Source: Boothiomyces macroporosus
Lineage: Eukaryota > Chytridiomycota > Chytridiomycetes > Rhizophydiales > Terramycetaceae
Direction of reading: 5' to 3'
NCBI GenBank assembly: GCA_027604185.1
Contig: JADGKB010000100.1
Location: 1 to 52,466 of the forward strand
DNA length: 52,466 bases
In this document: positions 39,559-50,077 of the stretch, one piece after another
How the letters are laid out: each line of letters starts with the position of its first letter
Numbering within the stretch: the stretch's first letter is position 1
Notes under the pieces: model-generated
What the model saw: the letters and a program-made list of their open reading frames with translations, nothing else
Told to the model about the DNA's origin: nothing
Databases searched by the model: none
Translations under genes and position numbers: made by a program

Positions 39559-41733
39559 ATGGGTGATTCCAATACGATACGGCAGCGCAACGGGACTTTA
39601 TCAGAGGCGAATTTAGTCCACACATCGTCCAGATCGATCCCTCCTGTGACGTATGTACTGTCTGAACCACAGCAATCCCAACAAAACACTCAACCTAGAG
39701 AATCACTATCTGATATCGAGGAGGAAGTGACTGAGCGAGACGGATTTATTACTAGAATTTTCAAGCTTAGAGGGTTTGTTTCATTTATCTTTCTCCTGGT
39801 TTTTGGAACTGCGATTTTGATTTCTCCAACAGTGAACATTGTTAGGACTGATCCAAACGCATGGATAGACTTTCAACAAAATACCACTGCATTAACCTCC
39901 CAGACCCCTAATCAAATAGTTGTCGTTTGGTACGTGGAACTAACAGTAGGTCGGTTTTCCTTTCCGTATCATGGATTATATTCTTGGGGACCTGGTTCAC
40001 CTTGCTTTCACTACCCGTATTTACAATCGAAGTTATTGAGCGATTTTATGGAACATGCAGCGAACAAACTAGGCAAACGCTAGCTTATATACCGGAATTG
40101 CAAGTTTGGCTTTCATTGATGATTTGGGCAATCGGAAGTGTTCTTGCGTTTAGGATTATATTTCTTCAGCTTGTTCAAGTCAATCCATGGGAGAACATAT
40201 TCAGCTTTTTCTTGTGTGGAATGATATTCACGATCGTACTGTTCTTCCAAAGACTTTTTGTTCAAAAAATTGCTTTTGACTTTCACAAGTAACGGGCTTT
40301 AATGGTAGGGTCGCGTATGAAGAGCGCATGTCTCAATCTCGAAAGGCAATTGACATTATTGAGCATTTGCGTGGTGCTTTAGTTGGAAACACGAATCTAT
40401 TCGGCGATCTATTTGAAAGTGAGAAAAACGATATGAAAATTCCTGATCCTGTTAGTGGAGAAGATGAACATGTTGGTAAAGATGATATGCCTCAAGATCA
40501 AGAACCTCCACCTCGACAAAGAAAATCTGTATTCAGTTGGTTCTCGAAAAATCAGCAACAACCTATTCCGCAAGATCGCAATAGTATAGAAATCAAGGTG
40601 GAAGAAGGCGACTCGCTTACTCGAACATTGTCGCAGAAAAGCAAAGTCCCAACAGGTAGCAGAACTGCCAAGAGAAAGACTTTATCGAAAGAAGCTAAAG
40701 GAAACTCATTCTTAACTTGGGATCAATTTAAATCGGCTCTAAAGATTGGCGGCCTCGGGGCAAAAAAGTCAAAAGGCATGGATCTGTTGTCAGACAGACA
40801 TGCAACCTTTTTGTCTGAAAAGCTTTTCGGAGTATTAAGAAGCCCAGATACTAATGAAATATCTGTTGGCTCTTTCTTTGCTTACTTTGATCAGGAAGAA
40901 CAGGCAAAATCAGCATTTGCACTGTTTGACAAGGATGGAAATGGCAGTATTAACCAAATGGAGCTTAAATGGGCCATTCTTCGAATCTACAGGGAAAGAC
41001 GCAACTTGATGAAATCACTAAGGGATCTATCTAGTGCTCTTGGAACCTTGAATGACTTGTTGTACGGGTTCTCTATTATTTTATCCCTTTTGCTCTCCTT
41101 ACCAGTGTTTGGCATTCCTATCACTACGATAGTGCCATTTTCCACGATTTTGGTCGGTCTTTCATTCATGTTTGGTGGAACAGCCAAGGTAACCTTTGAC
41201 TCTATTATATTTATATTTGCAGTACATCCGTACGACGTGGGAGACAGAGTTTTTATTGACGGTAACAATTATGTTGTGGAGGAATTCAATATTCTCACTA
41301 CAACCTTCACAATTGACGGACAAAAGATTTACATACCTAATGGTAACTTTTTTAATTTACATTAGCTGTCTTGAATGGAAAAACCATCATCAATGTTCGA
41401 CGATCGACAGATATGTCTGATTATATAACTATCAAGGTTGATTTCAACACACCTGAATCCAAACTAAAAGAGCTACAGGCTAAAATGATTGAGTTTACCA
41501 CCGCGCAATCCCGAAACTTCCGCCCTACTTGCTCGATGGATTTCATGGACATGTCTTCCTCAGGTATGATTACCCTGAGATTCTCTGTTGATTTCAAAGG
41601 CAACTGGCAGGATGGAGCTAGGAGATGGGGAAGAAGAACCGCTTTCCTGTTTGAACTAAAGAGACAGTTGGAAAACCACGGAATTTGCTTCGAAATGCCG
41701 GTTCAACCAGTTCGTATGATTGAACGAGAATAA
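39559..41733 (+). CDS. MscS-family mechanosensitive channel with EF-hand
   Basis: Four exons, 703 aa; introns 39930-39949, 40289-40308 (20 nt each) and 41343-41365 (23 nt). Several N-terminal transmembrane helices precede an EF-hand loop at about 444-455 (DKDGNGSINQME). The MscS pore and beta domain follow: GTLNDLLYGFSIIL, FSTILVGLSFMFGGTAKVTFDSIIFIF, HPYDVGDRVFIDGNNYVVEE, IPNAVLNGKTIINVRRS. This is the eukaryotic Msy1/Msy2 layout, in which Ca2+ binding modulates a stretch-gated channel of the ER or plasma membrane in osmotic shock. An acidic, Ser/Arg-rich segment lies between the helices and the EF-hand. Confidence 0.92.
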
Positions 41734-41888
41734 ATTATCGTCATGTATTTCTCTTACTGTTCGGAAGTATTGATATTGGATGGTTTCTAAGCAGTAGTGG
41801 TATCGCCCTGGCAGTATTGCTAGTATCCCACTCATGGTTGGGATCTCTTAAAACTGCGTGACTATTTTGCCATTTCAACACCCAATCC

Positions 41889-42800
41889 ATGAAGTTGAAC
41901 CTCTCACCAATAACTAAACTCATTACCAACCAAAGATCAGTGAATCTATCTGCCAAGAACATTGTCAACACCATACTACATGGAAACGTAAAAGCCGAGG
42001 ACCTCAACGAAACCTATTCCAAGTTACTCGCCAGAGGCAAATCCATACATGAGCTCGCTATCCACAATGTAAAACCTGAAGCAATGAGCGATTATATTGC
42101 TGCAATGAAGGAATTCCAACCAAAGTTGGTAAATGATCAACGAAAGTTGTTTGGTGTTTGGGAAAATACTGTGGGAGAGTTGGATCAAGCTGGTACTATT
42201 GAGCTAATCCAGTTCACATATGGGAGTATGCCGGATACGAAGAATTCCATGAAGCAAAGATATTGAATCGAAACAAGGCAAGTCAATAGTAACACTAGGT
42301 TAATGATTGCTAATGCAGGGGGTTGATGGACAATTTGAAAAGACAATCAGACCAATGCTCCGTTCTAGAGACTCGCAAATTGTTCTCGAGTTTGCTTTCT
42401 GGAATGCATCGATTCCGCATGAACAGGATATAATTTACGAACTTCGCACCTATCTATTGAAACCAGGAAAGCTACTTGAATGGGAACAAGGTTAGTTTGT
42501 ATTAACATTAGGATGGTAATTTGTATTGATACAGGCGAATGGGATTAGAAGCCAGAAAGCAATATGTCCAACCTGTAGGTGCATGGTTTTCACAGATTGG
42601 TCATTTGAACTATGTCCATCACATGTGGGCATACCCTTCGTTACAAGACCGTAAAACTATGAGGGAAGAAACTTGGAAAGAAAAAGGATGGGGAGAGTCT
42701 GTCAAAAAGACCGGTAATTCTAATTAACAAAGTTGGACTAATCGATCACATGCAATCGAGAATCCTTACTCCAATCATCTTGAATAAAAAGCCTCTTTAA
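41889..42800 (+). CDS. NIPSNAP: NIPSNAP-family mitochondrial protein
   Basis: Six exons, 263 aa. Introns are 42193-42212, a 41-nt GC-AG double intron 42278-42318, 42491-42511, 42516-42534 (leaving a 4-nt exon) and 42714-42732. The spliced protein tracks animal NIPSNAP throughout: HNVKPEAMSDYI, VWENTVGELDQAVHIWEYAGYEEFHEAK, SQIVLEFAFWN, IYELRTYLLKPGKLLEWEQGW, VGAWFSQIGHLNYVHHMWAY, then KTVGLIDHMQSRILTP. The Arg/Lys-containing N-terminus could be a mitochondrial presequence. Family knowledge: NIPSNAPs sit in the mitochondrial matrix and can flag damaged mitochondria; two dimeric alpha-beta barrel domains. Confidence 0.9.
42278..42318 (+). other. 41-nt GC-AG intron composed of two abutting miniature introns
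   Basis: Unit 1 (42278-42298, GCAAGT...CACTAG, 21 nt) is followed directly by unit 2 (42299-42318, GTTAAT...ATGCAG, 20 nt, with CTAAT). Retaining either gives an early stop. The start GCAAGT is the usual form of a GC 5' splice site. Confidence 0.6.
42512..42515 (+). other. 4-nt exon (GATG) between two miniature introns
   Basis: Flanked by introns 42491-42511 (21 nt) and 42516-42534 (19 nt). Including exactly these four bases converts CAA-G + GATG + G-CGA into Gln-Gly-Trp-Arg and restores the NIPSNAP frame (EWEQGWRMGLEARK). Skipping it breaks the frame. Confidence 0.8.
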
Positions 42801-42888
42801 TAAAGATTTCATATTCCTTGGTAAAGCATTTCGATTCAGTCACTAGAATAATTTGAATCACGCTTGAAATTTCTTACGCGTTTAACAG

Positions 42889-45800
42889 ATGCAAATTAGG
42901 TAAACAATAATCAACCGTAGACATTTGAAATCTATAATATTGCCGGGGGACTCGCCGAACAGAGTCACTGCCCTTGCATGGTCCCCAAACAATCAGAAGT
43001 TGGCTATCGTTACAGCAGACAGAATAATCCAACTATTTGACGAAACTGGAGAAAGAAAAGATAGATTTGCCACTAAACCAGCTGATTCCAAAGTACCTCA
43101 ATACTAAAATAGAATATTAGATCTTATTTTGTATGCGGTTTGGCTTTTTCACCAGATTCAACAAAGTTGGCTGTAGCTCAATCCGACTGCGTCGTATACG
43201 TTTACAAATTGGGTTTGGACTGGGGAGAAAAGAAATCGATTTGCAACAAGTTTATTCAAACCGCCGATATCACCTGTTTAACTTGGCCAAAAGAGCAACA
43301 CAACGCAATAGTGTTTGGATTATCAGATGGAAAGGTGCGAGTTGGAAATTTGAAAACAAACAAAGCGGCAACCTTGTATCAGACAGAGTCTTGTGTTGTA
43401 TCTGCCGTGAGTAACGTTGAAGGAAACGCAATCATTACTGGGCATTTGGATGGTACAATTAACAGATTCTTTTTTGACGATGGAATATCTGGAGCTTCTC
43501 AAGGAAAGTTTTGCACTCATTCGTGCCCTCCAATAACTCTGGCATGGGGAGAATCCATCATGGCCGCGGGACCAGATAGAACTGTAGTATTCTACGATGC
43601 TGAAGGAAAAGTGTTGCAAAAGTTTGATTACTCGTCCAACCCAGATATCCAAGATTTTACGGTTGCAGAACAGAGCCCTTCTGGACAGTGTATCGTCATT
43701 GGCAGCTTTGATAGGTCCTTTATCGCTGATTTAGGTTGCATATCTTCAATTATTTGATTTCCAAAGGACAGTGGGAAGAAGCTCAAATGAAGACCATCGA
43801 AAACTTTTACACTGTTAGTGCGCTATCTTGGAAACCAGACGGCTCCCGCTTAGTAGTGGTAAACAGAATTTTAAACTTAGGGAAATATGAATAGTGCAGT
43901 TGAATTGTTTGATTGTTGTCTTCGAAGATCAAGGTACAAGGGGAAATTCGAGTTCAACTATGTTTCACCAAGTCAAGTAATTGTCAAGCGATTGTCTACT
44001 GGGTCAAGAATCGTCTTGAAATCACACTACGGATACGAAATCCAGAAAGTGAATATTTTCCAAGACCAATTTTTAATCGCAAATACGCCTGAAACATTGC
44101 TAATGGGAGATTTAGCCAGTTGCAAACTTAGTGAGGTGCCATGGACTGGAAGTGGAAATGAAAAGTTTTACTTTGAAAATCCGCATATCTGTATGGTGTT
44201 TAATGCCGGAGAGCTCTCTTTGGTAGAATACGGTGTAAATGAACTGTTGGGATCGTGTAGAACTGAGCACATGAGTCCTCATTTGATCAGTGTACGAATC
44301 AATGAAACCAAAGCAGATGACGAAATCAAAAAAGTTGCTTATTTGGTTGATTTACAAACAGTGCAGATTTTGGATTTGACAACGGGATTAACAATTGCTA
44401 CCATATCCCACGATTCTAAGATTGATTGGCTTGAACTGTCCGGGAAAGCAAACAAACTTTTATTCAGAGACAAACGAAGGCAGCTGCATTTGTATGATAT
44501 TAAATCCATGACTAGAGTTACGCTGCTCCATTTCTGTAGCTACGTACAGGTAAGTTCTACTTTGATTATAGTGGGTTCCAAACAGTGATGTGGTTGTTGC
44601 TCAAAGCAGAGGAAACTTGTGCATCTGGTACTCTATTGATAGCCCAGAAAGAGTGACAATGTTCCCAATTAAAGGGGAAATTGAGGATATTGAAAGGGCA
44701 AATGGAAAAACAGAAGTTATAGTCGATGAAGGGGTCAACACAGTTTCGTACACACTTGATGAAGGACTAATTGAGTTTGGAGCTGCATTGGATGACAAAG
44801 ATTACGAAAGAGCCATTGCGTTGCTAGAAACTTTAGAAATGACTACTGAAACAGAAGCAATGTGGAAAAGCCTGAGTGCTACTGCATTAAAAGACCAAAA
44901 ACTAGCAATCGCTGAAAGATGTTATGCAGCTATTGGTGATGTAGCCAGATCAAAGTATCTTCATAACCTGAACGATATTATTGATCAAGCAGGAGAGGAA
45001 AATCCGGATGTAATATTCTCTAACATTAGATGGAACCAAACCATTATGTTGTTCGTGCCAAACTTGCTGTACTAGATAGACAATTCAAAGTTGCTGAAAA
45101 CATCTACCTTGAAAAAGGAAAAGTCGAAGAAGCAATGGAAATGTATCAAGAGATGCACAAATGGGACATGTCCATAAAAGTTGCTGAGCTCAAGAATCAT
45201 CCAGAGCTGGATACGCTGAAGAAAAACTACTTCCAATGGCTGATTGATTCAGGACAGGAAGAAAAGGCAGCCCAGATAAAAGAAGAAGAGTATGACTACA
45301 TTTCTGCGATAAATCTATATTTAAAGGGTGGTTTGCCTTCCAAAGCTGCTCAAGTTTTAATCCAAAACTCCTTGTTCAACAACGTAGAATTAGCCGAAAG
45401 AGTTGCTGGTGCACTGTACAAGGGCGGAATATTTGAAAAAGCCGGAGAGCTTTATGAAAGATTAGGAGGCAATGAACGAGCTTTAGACTCTTACAAGAAA
45501 GGAAAAGCTTTCAGACCGGCTGTAGATTTGTGTAGAGTATTATATCCTTCTGAAGTAGTAAAATTGGAAGAAGTAAGTAAAAATTGACGTTAGCAATGGG
45601 GTGACTATCTCATGACCCAAAAGCAGACTGATGGTGCGATAAACCACTATATAGAAGCAGGAAAATCAATCAAAGCTCTAGAAGCAGCGATCTTGGCCAA
45701 GCAATGGAAAAAAGCTGTTGGAATAGTAGATACTTTGCAAGCAACGGACCAAGCAAAACCATATGTGCTACAAATGGCTGAGCATTTCAAATCTGTTGGG

Positions 45801-48234
45801 GAAACAAATTTAGCCGAAAAATACTATGTGGAAGCAGGTAAACCGCAAGAAGCCGTAGAAATGTACACCAAAGCCAACAAATGGGAAAAGGCTCACAGTT
45901 TGGCAATCTCGTACATGTCCAAAGAAAATGTATCGAATTGGTATATTTCACAAGCAAAAGAAATGGAATCTCAAGGTAAACTGAAAGATGCAGAGAAATT
46001 GTATATAACTGTTGGAGAGCCGGATTTGGCGATAAACATGTACAAAAATCATCAAAGCTATGATAATATGATTCGGTTGGTTACTCAATACCACAAGGAT
46101 TTATTGACAGAGACTCATTTGTATCTTGGGAAAACTTTGGAGTCAGAAGGAAATTTAAAGCAGGCAGAACATCACTTTATTGAAGCGAATGACTTTAAAT
46201 CTGCGATAAATATGTATTGCTCAAACAACATGTTTGAAGAAGCATACCGAGTCGGTAAAACACACGGCGGTCCAAATTCTGCTAAACAAGTTGCATATCT
46301 GTGGGCTAGATCACTCGGCGGAGAAGCGGCTGTCAAATTACTCTCAAAATTCAATTTGCTCGATTCTGCCATTGATTTTGCAACTGAAAACGGAGCTTTC
46401 GACTTTGCTTTTGAACTATCGAGATTTGCAGATAAGCACAAGCTTGCAGATGTTCATTATAAACATGCAATGTTTTTAGAGGACGAGGGAAAATTCAAAG
46501 AAGCAGAGACTGCATTTATCTTGGCAGGGAAGCCTAGGGAAGCAATATTAATGTACATTCACGACGAAAATTGGGATGCCGCACTGGCAGTAGCCGAAAA
46601 TTACGAGCCGGTTAGCGTGCCAGAAGTATTAATTGGGCAAGCCAAAGTTTGCTTTAACAACAACGAATTTGCTAAAGCCGAATCATTAATATTACGAGCA
46701 CAACGACCTGAACTGGCAATTAAAATGTACAAGGAAAGCAACAACTGGAAAGAAGCCCTTCGTTTCACAAAACAATATGTTCCAAACAAGGCTGCCGAAA
46801 TTCACCAAGAATACGATAGATACTTGTCTGGCCAATCTGATGCAGGTAAAGATCACATTATCAAAACTGCTAAATCCTTTGAACAACAAAAGGAATACTT
46901 GCGGGCAATTGAAATGTATCTCAAGCTTTCGACATCCCACACTGACGATTTGGACTTGCTTGAAGAAAAATGGGGAAGGGCTGCAGATCTGGCAGTGAAA
47001 TTTGTTCCTGAAAAAGGAAAGGATATTGTAATTACTGCATGCAAAAAATTGGTGGAGATTGGAAAATACGATACCGCTGGGGAGTTGTACGCTGGAATAG
47101 ATCAATTAAAGGATGCCATCGATACTTTTATCGCTGGAGGGCTATGGGAAAAGGCAAGACATATCGTATCCTACGCTCCAAAGTATACAGATTATGTGGA
47201 ATATGCTTATGTTAAACACTTGAAAACTGCTGGACAAGGCGATGCACTGGTTGAAGTTGATGTGAATGCAGGCTTGGAAGTTTTCGCTCAAAGGGGTGAG
47301 TGGGAAAAATGCTTGGAAACCGCTGCTGCTGGTATGAATATTGAGATTCTAAGCAAATACCTTGCAAGCTATTGCACTCTTTTGGTAACTCAAAGCAATT
47401 ACCATACTGCAGTCAATGTAATCAACCAATATGGGGCACCTCCTTCTCAAAATATTTTGGAATTATACAAGAGGATTTCTATTGCAGTTTTGAAGGATAG
47501 AAATTCAACTCCAGAAAATATTGCTTCGTTGAGAAATATGCTCTTCCAATTAATTCATGGAACAGGAATCGTCGCTAATCCTAAATTACTGGAGGCATTT
47601 GGATTGTATCTTACAATCGCTCACTACATGAATCTTCATTACATGTGCTCCAAAAAACGAGATTTGCTCTATTTCGCAGCAAAGCAAGCAATATCTTTAC
47701 TGAGATATACAAATATCTTGCCAGCAGACAAGACTTTCTTGGAGGCTGGACAAGCAGCAAAGGTAACAATTATTAATACAGAATTCTGGGATGCTTTCAA
47801 TGGCATTTGTCTGTTGGAATAGATATTTAGATTTGACTGAAGCCATTGAAGAAGGAGATCTCTCGCTGATCGAAAACACAGACTTTATCAATACCGATGT
47901 TCCATTTGATGTTGAGCTTCCATCAGAAGTCATTCAAGTACATTTCCACTAACAATAGAATGAAAGGATCGAGCAAATCAGAGACTGGGTTCTTCAAGTA
48001 TCGCTGGACCAAAAAGTAAACCAAGAAACAGACAAGAGAGAATGTGAAAATTGCAAGTCTTTAATCTATGATGCATCACTGAATTGTTACAATTGCAAAA
48101 AAGTCTATGAACCGTGTGTTGTTACAGGGTATCCACTATCTAGAAACAAAGTCAAATGCACCACGTGCTCTAAATTTGCAAACAAAGATGATTGGAACAA
48201 ATACGTAATGATTGAAAGGGTAAACTCGCATTAA
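42889..48234 (+). CDS. IFT172: Intraflagellar transport protein IFT172
   Basis: Ten exons, 1,719 aa (human 1,749); nine introns of 19-22 nt at 42900-42920, 43093-43112, 43715-43734, 43859-43880, 44550-44571, 45010-45029, 45573-45593, 47763-47781 and 47938-47958. The first exon encodes only MQI and part of an Arg. Residues ~1-560 are two WD40 propellers ([61 protein letters not shown]). The rest is TPR-like solenoid ([30 protein letters not shown]). The C-terminus has CxxC pairs and [11 protein letters not shown]...NKDDWNKYV. Family knowledge: IFT172 is a core IFT-B subunit involved in turnaround at the ciliary tip. Complete, so a working flagellum is expected. Confidence 0.97.
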
Positions 48235-48368
48235 TCGTAGACTTGTCCATGGTGTAGATCTAGCCAAGCTCCTATTTACTTTACATGATTGAATGAAATC
48301 AATACTATAATTTATTGTTTAATTTTTTCATGTTGTTTGATAGTTCCACTTTTCTGAATTAGAAAATA

Positions 48369-49435
48369 TTACTTTAGACTCCTGCCATTGTTTATACGGC
48401 CATTGGACATGTCCCACTTTCCTGTTTTACTGTTAAACGCATAGTTCTGAATTAGCAAAGTGTACTTTATAGTATGGTTTGTCTCTATATTCTCTTTGCA
48501 ACACCTTTTGGTATTGGTTTGGCCGCCACGTAGGGATACCTTCAAAAGTAGTTCTAACCAATGGGAACAGTTGTTCATAGTTGTAATATCGAGGGGTTTT
48601 GCAAGATAGAAATCTTCTGTACTCTGACACACCTGTAATATCTATAAAATGGCCATTCCTAGTATCTATAAATCTAGCATCGATGACATTATTATCCTGC
48701 TTTCCCCTGACTACATGGTTGGGGTTTACTTCAAGAATATACTAGTATAAAAGTGAATTACATGATTGGCAATAGTTTGGTTTTGATATTTTCGTAAATC
48801 GTACAGACTGTTGGCAACAACTTGTATATCAATATCGTCATCAAATGGCATCGTTCTTCCTCCCCATTTCCATCCCAAAAGCGTGCCGTGCATTATCCAG
48901 TAGGGTATCTCTACTGAATCACTAAATATTGCCCTTGAATTAATTCAAATTACCAGTTTTTGAATAATTCGTGTATAATAAGGAGCTTTTGCTTATGGTC
49001 TTCATATCCGCCTGAGAATCTGCTATCGAGATGGTGAATCTTTTCGTCCTCGTAAAAGTATTTCAAATCTTTGTTCTGCGCCAAAGTTGTTGGCGGCTCA
49101 ACGAAGCTCTGTAAAGTAGGCAACAGACGGGTCCCTAATGGAATCTCAAATGGGTATCCCTCTGGATTCTTTTTCCTTTCCCATTTAGTAAACGTATGCT
49201 GTTGATCTGGCGGTAATACTTGATACTGCACTACACACTCTGGTCCGCATCCTGTTAAAGTAACGTCTGACTGGTACGGCTGTATCAAAATAGGTTGCTG
49301 TGTTGAAAAAACTTCAACTTCAAAGTTATTATCCGTTTCAAAGAATCCAAATACATATAATACCGCAAGGTTCAATATTACCGAGCTTGATATAAATATA
49401 CATCTAGATCTACGTAGTGTTGGAAGAAGATACAT
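48369..49435 (-). CDS. LicD-family transferase, type II membrane protein
   Basis: Four exons, 335 aa; introns 48934-48953, 48742-48761 and 48447-48465 (19-20 nt). A short cytosolic tail and one signal anchor (about residues 12-32) precede a luminal domain. LicD motifs: YWIMHGTLLGWKWGG (HGTLLG ~176-181), MPFDDDIDIQV (DDDID ~192-196), then NVIDARFIDTRNGHFIDITG and LFPLVRTTFEGIP. Family knowledge: LicD/fukutin/Mnn4 enzymes move phosphocholine, ribitol-phosphate or mannosyl-phosphate onto sugars, and in fungi they modify glycans in the Golgi. The ATG at 49435 is the first in frame; an upstream TTG is not needed. It converges with IFT172. Confidence 0.87.
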
Positions 49436-50077
49436 GAAAAAACAACGCGTAAAAGTGGCAAATAATCCGATAATTCTAGTTTCCTGATAATTCAACAATA
49501 CGGTATTCCGGATCCAATGTCTGAAATTGAGAATAGCGGTTTATTTCAGATTGCTTTGAAAGCTTGACTGTGCATTTTCAAATAAAGGATTGTTGGTACA
49601 ATTGAATGATGAAGCAGTGTCCTGACACACAGCATCCAATTTCTCTCTCAAACTGCGGAATACATATCAATATGCGGCCCTAATCACACCTTTTATCAAC
49701 CCATTTGCCCGATATTTATCAGTTATATTTCGTAAGCAAAAATAGCCAGTAACCTCATTTACATTCAATTGTTGGTAAACCCAATATATGTATAATCAGT
49801 TGACGCTATAATTACCATCTTTTGATAATAATCAGATTAGCGCGATCCATCCAAATACTTTCTCTGCTAAGTACTACGGTAGGAAAGGTGTCTCGCCATG
49901 TAGCGTTAATCTGCAGTTATAATGATAGGTTTTATTAAGTTAACTTTAACTTATAACGTGATGGCGTTATCATATACAGGCATTATTGATGTTGCCTCAA
50001 ACTTTTTTTCTCCCTCCACCGCGCCACAAACTGGCAATGAAACTAACAATGAGAAACACATCCTGAATGGGTTTTAT
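49436..50077. other. Intergenic region, nothing recognised
   Basis: Lies between the LicD start and the end of the recombinase gene. Stops in all frames. Small palindromic pieces near 49935-49975 (around GTTAACTTTAAC, and ATAACG...CGTTAT) could mark the outer edge of the mobile element, but I found no terminal repeat to prove it. Confidence 0.4.

Noticed and set aside
41741..42007. Minus-strand frame between MscS and NIPSNAP
   Set aside because: Overlaps the well-supported NIPSNAP first exon and has no features of its own.
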